Shown: positions 1 to 6,464, counted from the first letter of the stretch. The stretch is 8,826 bases of DNA from CAVQNQ01 sp964427655 (GCA_964427655.1 CAYRWE010000214.1:1-8826); one strand, 5' to 3'. Notes: generated by a model not told the origin, from the letters alone. Made by a program: numbers and translations.

Positions 1-692
1 AGATACTTGGTGCCCGAATAGAGCGAAATGTCGGCGCCCAGCAGCAAGGGGTGCTGGAAAGTGGGGCCCAGAAACGTATTGTCCACCATCACGACGGGCT
101 TATCCGGGTGAGCCGCCGCGGTGGAGGCAGCGCGCTCGATGTCGGTCATGATGAGGGTCGGATTCGCGGGCGTTTCCAGAAAGACGATGCAGCAGTTCCG
201 GGCCGAACGGATGGCCTCGTCGATACCCTCCGAATCGCCCGAGTGCACCGGGATGCCGCGCACGCCGAACGGTTCGAGGAAGGTGTGGATCAAGCCGGTG
301 GTGCCGCCATAGAGGGGCGTGGTGTAGACCACCGAGCTGTTGGGGCGGGCATAGGCGAAAAACGCCGTCATGATGGCCGCCATCCCCGAATTGAAGGCCG
401 CCGCCTCGCGCCCGCCGGCCTCCAGGGGCACGATCTGGTCCTCCAGAATCTCGGAATTGGGATGCGAAAAGCGCGAGTAGATCAGGTCGGCGCGCTCCCC
501 CTCGGCGGGTTTGATCTTGCCGGTGGTGATGGCGAAGGCATGTTCGGCCGCCTCGGGGCTGGCGAAGACGTAGGTCGAGCTGCGGAAAACCGCCGGCCTG
601 GCCGATCCGAACGACAGGCTGGGGTCGAATCCCCGAGTGAGCACGGCGGTGCGGGGCCGAACCGCTCCGTGGCCCTGATCTTGATCCGGCAT
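1..692 (-). CDS. Cys/Met metabolism PLP-dependent enzyme (cystathionine gamma-synthase / methionine gamma-lyase family), C-terminus missing
   Basis: This cytosolic enzyme uses pyridoxal phosphate to make or break the gamma-substituted side chain of homoserine-derived amino acids (cystathionine, O-acyl-homoserine, methionine). I read 230 complete codons on the minus strand; the rest lies beyond base 1. Visible family landmarks are Tyr72 and Arg74 in YSRFSHPN (cofactor phosphate contact from the partner subunit), the SGM loop at 102-104, Tyr128 in LYGGTT (stacks on the PLP ring), Asp204 in VDNTF (pyridine nitrogen) and the Schiff-base Lys229 in SGTKY. The ATG at 692 is supported by an AGGAGG-like Shine-Dalgarno about 5 bases upstream. 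Family and fold are clear. The exact reaction (cystathionine gamma-synthase, O-acylhomoserine sulfhydrylase or gamma-lyase) cannot be decided, because sequence-close members differ and the C-terminal domain is absent. It is divergent from the S41 peptidase gene, with 97 bases between the two starts. Confidence 0.93.
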   Translation of the reverse strand, partial: MPDQDQGHGAVRPRTAVLTRGFDPSLSFGSARPAVFRSSTYVFASPEAAEHAFAITTGKIKPAEGERADLIYSRFSHPNSEILEDQIVPLEAGGREAAAFNSGMAAIMTAFFAYARPNSSVVYTTPLYGGTTGLIHTFLEPFGVRGIPVHSGDSEGIDEAIRSARNCCIVFLETPANPTLIMTDIERAASTAAAHPDKPVVMVDNTFLGPTFQHPLLLGADISLYSGTKY

Positions 693-774
693 AAACCCTC
701 CTGACCCGAGTCTAGCGCCGCCGCCGTGGCATTGGTTCATGGGCCGATTCGGCACCGGTGCGGCTGCCCGCCAA

Positions 775-783
775 TGTTATAGT
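775..783 (+). promoter_or_regulatory. Extended -10 promoter for the S41 peptidase gene, possibly leaderless
   Basis: TGTTATAGT is a TGn extension joined to a -10 box that matches TATAAT at five of six positions. I see no good -35 box at the usual distance (about 755-760), which extended -10 promoters can tolerate. Six bases separate the box from the ATG at 790, so transcription would start at or beside the A of the start codon. The same AT-rich patch read on the minus strand gives TATAAC and could serve the divergent PLP-enzyme gene. Confidence 0.45.
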
Positions 784-789
784 CTGAGC

Positions 790-2079
790 ATGGCTGCGCG
801 CCTCGGCATCTTCTTTCTCGCCTTGGCGTGCGCGGCCCCGGCCGCCGACCGTGCTTCGCTCACTGCCGCCCAGCGGCAATCGAACCTGGATTCCTTCGAC
901 TGGGTCTGGACCACCGTGCGCGACAAGTATTGGGATCCGCAACTGGGCGGGCTCGATTGGCAGGCCGCCCGCCGGGAGTTGCGCCCCAGGGTGGAAGCCG
1001 CCACCAGCATGGAGGAGGCGCGAGCGGCGCTCTCCGCTCTCCTGGCGCGCCTCAGACAATCGCATTTCGCCATCCTCCCGGCACAGTCGTACGCCGAGTT
1101 GGAGGGCAGCCGCGACCCGGGCCAGGGAAGTCCGGGAATCGACGTCCGCATGGTGGAAGGCCGCGCCACGGTTTTCGCCGTCGAGCCGGGATCTTCTGCC
1201 GCGGCTCGCGGCGTCAAGCCGGGTTGGGAGATTGCCGGCGTGGGGGGAAAGGAGATCGCTCCGGCGCTGGCCGCCATCCGCGAGAGCCTGGCGGGTTCCA
1301 CGACGGTCGAACTTCTCCAGGCGCGCAGCGTAATGGCGCGGCTTTCCGGCCGGATTGGCGATCCCGTGCGCGTCGCGTTTCGCGACGGCGCGGAGCGCAG
1401 TGTGGCCGTGGAGTTGGAGCGTTCCCGCCCGCGCGGAACACCCGCCAAGCTGGGATATTTGCCGGCCATGTACTTCTGGGTGGAATCGCGGCGCGTGCGC
1501 CCCGAGATCGGCTATATACGCTTTAATCTGTTCTTCGAGCCCGAGACGCTCGTCCGGGCGTTTCGGGAGATGGTGGCCGGATGCGGGGACTGCCGCGGGC
1601 TGGTGATCGACCTGCGCGGCAACCCGGGCGGCATCGGCGGACTGGCCACGGGAGTGGCGGGCTGGTTCATCGGCCAGGCGGGCCGGCAACTGGGCGCCAT
1701 GCAGACCCGCGATACGCGCGTGATCTTCGCGGTCTTCCCGCGCCCCGAACCGTTCCGTGGGCCGCTGGCGATCCTGGTGGACGCCTGCTCGGCCTCCACT
1801 TCCGAAATCTTCGCCGAGGGGATGAAGGACCTCGGGCGAGCCCGCGTGTTCGGGGCGCGCACGGCGGGAGCCGCCCTGCCTTCGGTTTTCGAGAAGCTGC
1901 CCAATGGGGATGGCTTCCAATATGCGATCGCCAGCTACGTTTCCTTTGGCGGTAAATCGCTGGAAGGGTCGGGCGTGATCCCCGACGAGGAGATCGGGAT
2001 CGAGCGCCGCGACCTTCTGGAGGGTCGGGATGCCGCCCTGGAAGCGGCGGTAAGCTGGATTGAACGCCAGAGGAATTGA
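790..2079 (+). CDS. Exported S41-family peptidase of tricorn-core type with a PDZ domain
   Basis: The 429-residue product is predicted to be a periplasmic or membrane-attached serine peptidase. It has a hydrophobic export signal at residues 5-18 (the ALAC at 11-14 is only a poor lipobox), a helical S41 N-terminal region at about 25-105, a PDZ-like segment at about 115-200 and the S41 catalytic core at about 235-420. The nucleophile should be Ser336 in CSASTSEIF. The lysine that CtpA/Prc proteases carry 25 residues later is Ala361 here (TAGAALPS), so a Ser-Lys dyad is not possible. Instead Ser91-His92 (RQSHF) and Glu392 (LEGSGVIPD) sit where tricorn protease has its Ser-His and Glu partners. 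I chose the ATG at 790 because it places the signal peptide at the N-terminus; the in-frame ATG at 739 would add 17 residues in front of it and has no ribosome site. No Shine-Dalgarno precedes 790 either. It is probably cotranscribed with the LolA-like gene 8 bases downstream. Its substrate is unknown. Confidence 0.9.
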   Translation: MAARLGIFFLALACAAPAADRASLTAAQRQSNLDSFDWVWTTVRDKYWDPQLGGLDWQAARRELRPRVEAATSMEEARAALSALLARLRQSHFAILPAQSYAELEGSRDPGQGSPGIDVRMVEGRATVFAVEPGSSAAARGVKPGWEIAGVGGKEIAPALAAIRESLAGSTTVELLQARSVMARLSGRIGDPVRVAFRDGAERSVAVELERSRPRGTPAKLGYLPAMYFWVESRRVRPEIGYIRFNLFFEPETLVRAFREMVAGCGDCRGLVIDLRGNPGGIGGLATGVAGWFIGQAGRQLGAMQTRDTRVIFAVFPRPEPFRGPLAILVDACSASTSEIFAEGMKDLGRARVFGARTAGAALPSVFEKLPNGDGFQYAIASYVSFGGKSLEGSGVIPDEEIGIERRDLLEGRDAALEAAVSWIERQRN

Positions 2080-2087
2080 GGGAAAAC

Positions 2088-2852
2088 ATGCCATCCCGTT
2101 CGATTGCGACGCGAATCGCGCTGGCCGCGGCGCTGGTGGCGGCTGCCGGCGCGCGGCTGAACGCCGCCGACGACCTGCCCAAGGCGGAAACCATTCTAGA
2201 CCGCTTCGTCGAGGTGACTGGCGGGCGCGGCGCCTATGAGAAGACCCACAGCGAAATCGCCACCGGCTCGATGGAAATCGTCGGGATGGGGATACAGGGG
2301 AAGGTCTCGCTCTATTCGGCCGAGCCGAATCAAAGCCTCACGGAAATCGAAATTACGGGCATCGGCAAGATCCTGGAAGGGACCGACGGCAAAGTGGCCT
2401 GGTCGCTGTCGGCCATGCAGGGACCGCGTCTGAAGGAAGGCGAGGAGAAATCCATGACGCTGCGCGAGGCCCGCTTCAACGGCCACGTGCATTGGCGCGA
2501 CCTCTACAAGCAAGCCGAAACCGCCGCTCTCGAAAGCGTGGACGGGCAGGAATGCTACAAGGTGGTTCTGACCCCGGCCGAGGGCAATCCCGTGACGCGC
2601 TATTTCGATAAGCAATCGGGCCTGCTGGTGAAGAGCGTCATGACGGTGAAGAGTCCCATGGGCGATATCGCGGTGGAATCCGCCGAGAGCGATTACCGTA
2701 AGGAGGGCGGCCTGCTGATGGCGCACAAGATTCTGCAGAAGGCCGCCTCGCAGCAGATCGCCTTCACTGTGGAAAGCGTGAAGTTCAACGCCGAGATCCC
2801 CAAGGAAAAGTTCGAAGCGCCCGACGAAGTCAAAGCCCTGATGCGGAAGTAG
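2088..2852 (+). CDS. Exported LolA-like / outer-membrane lipoprotein-sorting-like protein
   Basis: This 254-residue protein has an Arg-containing n-region and an Ala-rich signal peptide (about 1-26, likely cleaved after LNA). The mature part opens with PKAETILDRFVEVTGG, followed by alternating short strands, an ecYKVVL-type strand and a line of the kind YFDKQSGLLVKSV. This is the half-barrel pattern of LolA/LolB-like and related periplasmic carriers of lipids or lipoproteins. No enzyme motif is visible, and I would not name it LolA. The start is the ATG at 2088, because GAGGG lies 5 bases before it. A TTG at 2076 would overlap the peptidase stop codon and add four residues with no benefit. 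The 8-base gap makes an operon with the S41 peptidase likely; a linked role in envelope protein or lipid handling is inference. The stop is followed by a chemoreceptor remnant on the opposite strand. Confidence 0.8.
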   Translation: MPSRSIATRIALAAALVAAAGARLNAADDLPKAETILDRFVEVTGGRGAYEKTHSEIATGSMEIVGMGIQGKVSLYSAEPNQSLTEIEITGIGKILEGTDGKVAWSLSAMQGPRLKEGEEKSMTLREARFNGHVHWRDLYKQAETAALESVDGQECYKVVLTPAEGNPVTRYFDKQSGLLVKSVMTVKSPMGDIAVESAESDYRKEGGLLMAHKILQKAASQQIAFTVESVKFNAEIPKEKFEAPDEVKALMRK

Positions 2853-2865
2853 GCGGCGCCGGCGA

Positions 2866-2983
2866 TCAGCCCAGTATGGAGGCGAGCCGGTTGGCGGTGT
2901 CTTGCACGGCTTCGGATTGGGCGGTCAGCTCACGAGGCCGAGGCGCCTTGTTCGGCGCTGGCGGCGGTGCGCTGCGCCACCTG
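2866..2983 (-). pseudogene. Frameshifted C-terminal remnant of a second methyl-accepting chemotaxis protein
   Basis: Read on the minus strand, 2983-2932 encodes QVAQRTAASAEQGASA. After a shift of net two missing bases near 2932-2940, 2931-2866 encodes ELTAQSEAVQDTANRLASILG and a TGA stop. Together they align with residues 532-572 of the intact chemoreceptor upstream (QVTQSTAAQAEEGASA, then EELNAQSKAL). The first part matches at 11 of 15 positions after the leading Gln. The second part matches weakly (about 8 of 21), so this comes from a diverged paralogue, not a recent copy of the neighbour. Bases 2984-3096, between this scrap and the intact gene's stop, hold no further chemoreceptor sequence that I can recognise. 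There is no start codon or ribosome site; it is not expected to make protein. Confidence 0.75.
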
Positions 2984-3096
2984 GCCCCGGCGTTCGGTGC
3001 CATCTCCAAGTCAGTGGCCGTAGTGGCAAGGCTGTCACGGGCAGCCTTATGAAATCGAGATCGTCGTCGAAAGTCGAGGACAAGTCTGCGAACGGA

Positions 3097-4815
3097 TTAG
3101 CCGCCGCTGATCATGGTGGCCAGGTTCTCCACGATCTCTTCCAGGGCCTTGGATTGCGCATTCAACTCCTCGGCCGCCGAAGCGCCTTCTTCGGCCTGCG
3201 CCGCCGTGCTCTGGGTCACCTGGCTCATCTGTAAAATCGCCGAGCTCATCTGCGCGATGCCGCGCGCCTGCTCTTCGGAGGCGACGCGGATCTGATCGGT
3301 CTCCACCTTCAGGGCTTCGGCAATGCGGTTATGCGCATCCATCGCCTTCTGCACCGTTCCGAGTCTTTCGCGGCTCTCGCGGGATTTCGTGAGCGACTCC
3401 TCGATCAGCGCGGCGGTTTCGCTGGCGGCATTGGCGGAGCGGTGCGCAAGATTCCGAACCTCGTCGGCCACCACCGCGAACCCCAAACCGGACTCGCCGG
3501 CCCGCGCCGCTTCGACCGCGGCGTTCAGCGCCAGAATATTGGTCTGAAATGCAATCTCGTCGATGATCTTGATGACTTTCGATACCTTTTCGCTCGAGAC
3601 GCTCACCTCGGTGACCGCGTTACCCAGTTGGCGATGCGCGGCGTTGACCGCCTCAACGAGCGGAATGGCCTGGCTCATGAGATCGGCGATCTTCTGCGAG
3701 CGTTCGGTATTCTGCTTAGTGATCGATCCGACCTCTTCGGCCGTCGCGGAAGTCTCCTCTATCGAAGCGGCCTGCTCGGAGGCGCCTTGCGCGAGCGAAT
3801 TGCTGGCCCCGGAAATTTGCGAGGAGGCGGCGAAGAATTGCCGCGCGGCGCGTTCCAGATGGGACACCGAGCCGCCAATCACCCGCGAGACCCGTCCGGC
3901 CAGATATGTCACCGCGGCAACGGTGCCCGCCAAAGCCAGAAACCCGAACAACATCAAGCAGAACTGGATGGTTCGCGCACCCGCCACATATTCCCTCTGC
4001 GGGGCGACCGCCACGATCGTCCAGGGCTTCTCGTGCGCACGCTTGAAATGCGCGGTCCTGGCCACTCCGTCAAATACGTAGTCCAACGATCCGCTGCCCC
4101 GGCTCAGGATTTCACGGCCGAAGTCCTGATCGCGGGCGTTTGCCGTCAGAATCTTGGCACGGTCGGGATGAGCCAGCATCAGTCCCGAGGAATCCAGCAT
4201 GTACAGATAGCCGGTCTGGCGAACGCGATATTGGCTTACAAAAGAATCCGAGAATGCCGATAGCTCAATAGGCGTCCCCAGTATGCCGATGACGCGATCC
4301 CCGTTCTTGACGGGCGCGGTCAACAAGGCTACAGGCCTCCCGCTGGCGGGCGACTTCATGGCCTCTCCTATCCACACTTCGCCCTGCCGCGCGTGCTCCA
4401 CGTTGCCCCGGAACCCTCCGACGCTCGCCAACTCGAACCCCACCGATTTGCCGCCCACCGAATCGAGAAACTCCTTGCCGTTCGGGTCTGCCAGGAACAC
4501 GTTCTCATAGAACGGCGACCGGTGATGAATTCGCACCAGAGCCTGCTCGGCTATCGGGCGTTCGCGGCCGGCGCAGGCGGCCGCAAATGGCTCGAGTTCG
4601 GCGAGATTGACCGCGTCGCGCGCGCGGGCGCCGAGCCACAAGTCCAACTCTTCGGCCGTTTTGCCGACAATGCGATCCATCTCGTCATCGGCTTGTTCCC
4701 TGAGGACCTGGGACGATACCAGGTAGATACCGCACATCAGCGCCAGGGTGGAGGCGATAACGACCGCGGAGGTCCAAACCGCGAATCTGCCACGAAGAGA
4801 TAGCGTTTGCATCAC
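3097..4815 (-). CDS. Methyl-accepting chemotaxis protein with a periplasmic dCache sensor
   Basis: This inner-membrane receptor passes ligand binding to the CheA-CheW kinase complex. The 572 residues show a first membrane helix (about 13-34), a periplasmic double-Cache sensor (about 36-275; the distal half holds GYLYMLDSSGLMLAHPDR), a second membrane helix (about 283-306), a poorly conserved HAMP-like linker and a long coiled-coil signalling domain. Its tip at about 415-460 carries the hallmark IAFQTNILALNAAVEAARAG and GFAVVADEVRNLAHRS motifs (Gln424 in the first). Flanking stretches such as EQAASIEETSA and AEEGASAAEELNAQS are typical methylation-region sequence. The C-terminus (ATMISGG) has no NWETF-type CheR tether. 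The frame opens with GTG at 4815 followed at once by ATG at 4812; either could be used, and no Shine-Dalgarno is present. A sigma-28 promoter lies directly upstream. The ligand is unknown. Confidence 0.96.
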   Translation of the reverse strand: MMQTLSLRGRFAVWTSAVVIASTLALMCGIYLVSSQVLREQADDEMDRIVGKTAEELDLWLGARARDAVNLAELEPFAAACAGRERPIAEQALVRIHHRSPFYENVFLADPNGKEFLDSVGGKSVGFELASVGGFRGNVEHARQGEVWIGEAMKSPASGRPVALLTAPVKNGDRVIGILGTPIELSAFSDSFVSQYRVRQTGYLYMLDSSGLMLAHPDRAKILTANARDQDFGREILSRGSGSLDYVFDGVARTAHFKRAHEKPWTIVAVAPQREYVAGARTIQFCLMLFGFLALAGTVAAVTYLAGRVSRVIGGSVSHLERAARQFFAASSQISGASNSLAQGASEQAASIEETSATAEEVGSITKQNTERSQKIADLMSQAIPLVEAVNAAHRQLGNAVTEVSVSSEKVSKVIKIIDEIAFQTNILALNAAVEAARAGESGLGFAVVADEVRNLAHRSANAASETAALIEESLTKSRESRERLGTVQKAMDAHNRIAEALKVETDQIRVASEEQARGIAQMSSAILQMSQVTQSTAAQAEEGASAAEELNAQSKALEEIVENLATMISGG

Positions 4816-4822
4816 GTCTGGC

Positions 4823-4850
4823 TTATCGGCGGAGTCAGGCAGACTCTTTA
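4823..4850 (-). promoter_or_regulatory. Sigma-28 (FliA/SigD) promoter for the chemoreceptor
   Basis: On the minus strand TAAA (4850-4847) is followed after 16 bases by a perfect GCCGATAA (4830-4823). The flagellar/chemotaxis sigma factor consensus is TAAA, 14-16 bases, then GCCGATAA or GCCGATAT. All 12 defining bases match in a 63-base intergenic gap in front of a chemotaxis gene, which makes chance unlikely. The -10 box ends only 7 bases before the GTG codon, so the mRNA would have almost no leader. The spacer contains an inverted repeat, GAGTC-5 bases-GACTC (4832-4846). Confidence 0.85.
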
Positions 4851-4878
4851 GTGGCCGATCGTGGGACGGTGCGCGCGC

Positions 4879-5151
4879 TTACAGGAAAGCCATGCTCTTG
4901 ATGCCCGAGATGTCGAATCTCTTGCGGCAGCGCAGGTTCTTACAGGCTACCTTATCGTCCAGAAGGACCATATAGCTCTGGGCCTTCTGAAACTTGGCCC
5001 GGTCTCGCTCGTCGGCGCCGGGAGGGAGACGGTCCTTCTTCTTCTTCACCGCCCATCGCAGCTCGTAGCTCTCGTGGCTGTGGCAGTACGGGCAGTTCAG
5101 CTCCGCCGGCCGGGTGGTTTGGGTGTCGGTATAGTAAGCTCGTTCGTCCAT
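4879..5151 (-). CDS. Small zinc-ribbon-like protein, function unknown
   Basis: This is a 90-residue, probably cytosolic protein without signal peptide or membrane helix. Two cysteine pairs, Cys20/Cys23 (NCPYC) and Cys70/Cys75 (ACKNLRC), fit a CX2C...CX4C metal knuckle separated by a charged central segment with a KKKKD run (37-40) and many Lys, Arg, Asp and Glu residues. I infer a zinc-stabilised fold and possibly nucleic-acid or protein binding, but I do not recognise the family. No clear Shine-Dalgarno precedes the ATG at 5151; CTCC stands there instead. A 14-base perfect palindrome lies 8 bases upstream of the start. A TATAAA on the minus strand (5215-5210) could be a -10 box, but its -35 is poor. 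The chemoreceptor start follows 63 bases downstream with its own promoter. Confidence 0.7.
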   Translation of the reverse strand: MDERAYYTDTQTTRPAELNCPYCHSHESYELRWAVKKKKDRLPPGADERDRAKFQKAQSYMVLLDDKVACKNLRCRKRFDISGIKSMAFL

Positions 5152-5159
5152 GTTCGGAG

Positions 5160-5173
5160 GAGCGCTAGCGCTC
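5160..5173. promoter_or_regulatory. Perfect 14-base palindrome upstream of the zinc-ribbon gene
   Basis: GAGCGCTAGCGCTC is its own reverse complement and ends 8 bases before the ATG at 5151 (minus strand). Its position suits an operator for a dimeric regulator or a small leader hairpin over the translation start. No protein can be assigned to it. Confidence 0.35.
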
Positions 5174-5279
5174 TGCCATCGGTATCCACTTCTGCCCGTC
5201 GGGATTGCCTTTATACTCGGCTCGCGGGCGAATCAGGAGGCCCGCCGCCATGGTTCCCATATACGTACCCATTCTAGGA

Positions 5280-5302
5280 CGCGCCGAAGCCGGAAAGGCG
5301 CG
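5280..5302 (-). terminator. GC-rich hairpin after the membrane-protein gene, weak terminator candidate
   Basis: CGCGCC (5280-5285) and GGCGCG (5297-5302) can pair around an 11-base loop. It starts only a few bases after the stop codon of the membrane-protein gene (5309). No T-run follows on the minus strand, so it would not be a classical intrinsic terminator; it may instead stabilise the 3' end. Confidence 0.3.
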
Positions 5303-5308
5303 CCCAGG

Positions 5309-5803
5309 CTATTTGTACGTGCGGCCGTGCAGGCGATACTTGATGTTCCGCACAAAATCGGCGATGCGATTACGCTGCGGACACTGTTCGAAGGGCGGAA
5401 ATCCGATGCTCAGGTCTTTGCTCTCCACCCAGAGCTTCCGGTCGCCGGCGGTGCCCAGATCGGTATCGACGATCACGCCGGAGCCGCAGGACTCTCCGTC
5501 GAGAACCTGGAACTTGCCCGGCGGCACGGCCTGCGGTCCCCAATCCTGCATGAACGACGTCATGGCGTAATCGCGGCAGGGATGCGCGTCGGTGCAGCCC
5601 CACAGGGCATATGCCGCTTTGTAGTCGCGGGCTTCCAGCAGGGCGAGGAAGCGCTTTACCTGGCGGTCTTCGCTGAAATTATGGAAGATGAAGAGCAGCA
5701 TTCCGGCGGCTATCGCCAGGCCCAAGACCCAGATTACGACCCGCCGGATAGTCCTGGCCCGCTGCTCATCGCTGACTCCGTATTCATCGAGGTAGCCGGC
5801 CAT
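5309..5803 (-). CDS. Single-pass membrane protein of unknown function
   Basis: This 164-residue protein has an Arg-rich cytosolic N-terminal tail (1-21), one strong membrane helix (about 22-41, VVIWVLGLAIAAGMLLFIF) and a C-terminal domain that is probably periplasmic. The domain begins VKRFLALLEARDYKAAYALW, which resembles the opening helices of NTF2-like/DUF4878-type folds; that is only an impression. Four cysteines (70, 76, 106, 141) could form two disulfides in an oxidising compartment. The ATG at 5803 lies 18 bases after the stop of the OmpH-like gene, with GGTGGAA upstream, so the two are likely cotranscribed and may share an envelope role. I do not recognise the family. Confidence 0.72.
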   Translation of the reverse strand: MAGYLDEYGVSDEQRARTIRRVVIWVLGLAIAAGMLLFIFHNFSEDRQVKRFLALLEARDYKAAYALWGCTDAHPCRDYAMTSFMQDWGPQAVPPGKFQVLDGESCGSGVIVDTDLGTAGDRKLWVESKDLSIGFPPFEQCPQRNRIADFVRNIKYRLHGRTYK

Positions 5804-5821
5804 CGGAGTTCCACCCTCAGT

Positions 5822-6385
5822 TTACTTCTGCGCCGGTGCAGCCGGCGCGGCGGCCGCGGCGCCGGTCACTGGGTAGGCCTTGTTGTAAGCCGCGATGGCC
5901 TCGTCGGTAACATCCATGGTCGGCTTGAAGTAGAGCGTCGTGCCGTTGTCCAGCACCAGATCCAGGCCTTTGCTTTCCGCCAGTTTCTTAACCACCTCGG
6001 CCATCTTCTGGGTGCTCTTGCTGAGAATCTCGTTGCGCTCGCGCTCTACGTCCGCCTGCATATCCTCGTTCATACGCGTCAGTTCGCGCTGCTTGCGGGT
6101 TCCCTCGGCGTTGAGATCGGACTCCGCCTGCGGGGTCAGTTTTCCGGAGCCGGCCTGGAGCTGCTGGGCGATGGAGGCAATTTCATTCTGCAGCGCCTGG
6201 GCCCGGTCCGCCCGCGGCTTGTAGCGCGCCTGCATCTCGATGTCGGCTTTCTTGATCTCGGCCGATTCGAAGACTGCCCGCTGCATGTTCACCACGCCGA
6301 CCTTGAGCTGGGCGGATGCCACTTGGCCGAACATCAGCAACGCCGGGCAGGCCATCAATAGCCTGAGCCCCAATCTTTTAAACAT
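5822..6385 (-). CDS. skp: OmpH/Skp-family periplasmic chaperone
   Basis: Skp-type proteins are trimeric jellyfish-shaped chaperones that hold unfolded outer-membrane proteins in the periplasm until the BAM complex inserts them. The 187 residues show a signal peptide (1-25, cut after ASA), the family's first strand KVGVVNMQRAVFES, a long charged coiled coil (about 45-130, with QNEIASIAQQL and NEDMQADVERERNEIL) and the closing core LDLVLDNGTTLYFKPTMDVTDEAIAAYNK. An Ala/Pro-rich tail ends the protein. Length is slightly above the usual 160-170 because of that tail. AGGAG about 7 bases before the ATG supports the start. In many bacteria this gene sits between bamA and lpxD; neither is here. Its partner is the small membrane-protein gene 18 bases downstream. 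A substrate-specific paralogue is possible, so the symbol is given by family. Confidence 0.9.
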   Translation of the reverse strand: MFKRLGLRLLMACPALLMFGQVASAQLKVGVVNMQRAVFESAEIKKADIEMQARYKPRADRAQALQNEIASIAQQLQAGSGKLTPQAESDLNAEGTRKQRELTRMNEDMQADVERERNEILSKSTQKMAEVVKKLAESKGLDLVLDNGTTLYFKPTMDVTDEAIAAYNKAYPVTGAAAAAPAAPAQK

Positions 6386-6464
6386 GAACGCACTCCTGAG
6401 TTTGGTATGAAAATTCAGATTAGCATACCTGCTTCAATACCTTGAGGATCATTCCCAGCCGCGA

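Noticed and set aside
51..704. A 217-codon plus-strand frame at the left edge
   Set aside because: It is antisense to the PLP enzyme, whose active-site residues are all recognisable on the minus strand.
712..2094. A 460-codon open frame on the minus strand across the S41 peptidase gene
   Set aside because: The product is rich in Arg, Gly, Ala and His with no domain pattern, and it is fully antisense to a gene with clear S41 motifs. GC-rich codon use on the true strand explains the lack of stops.
2902..3234. A 110-codon plus-strand frame between the LolA-like and chemoreceptor genes
   Set aside because: The minus strand here carries recognisable chemoreceptor remnant and the real chemoreceptor C-terminus; the plus frame is low-complexity Arg/Gly sequence.
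3331..4263. A 310-codon plus-strand frame inside the chemoreceptor region
   Set aside because: It is the antisense shadow of the conserved chemoreceptor signalling and Cache domains.
5250..5570. Plus-strand ATG at 5250 with an AGGAGG 10 bases upstream, starting MVPIYVPILGRAEAG
   Set aside because: The ribosome-like motif looks attractive, but the frame soon becomes antisense to the membrane-protein gene and shows no family pattern. The purine run is probably chance.
5150..6361. A 403-codon plus-strand frame spanning the membrane-protein and OmpH genes
   Set aside because: It runs antisense through two minus-strand genes, and its composition (many His, Arg, Gly and Leu residues without structure) is typical of a shadow frame.
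6417..6425. TGCTAATCT on the minus strand as an extended -10 promoter for the OmpH-like gene
   Set aside because: The hexamer is a poor match (three of six) and no -35 box is found at 16-18 bases upstream.
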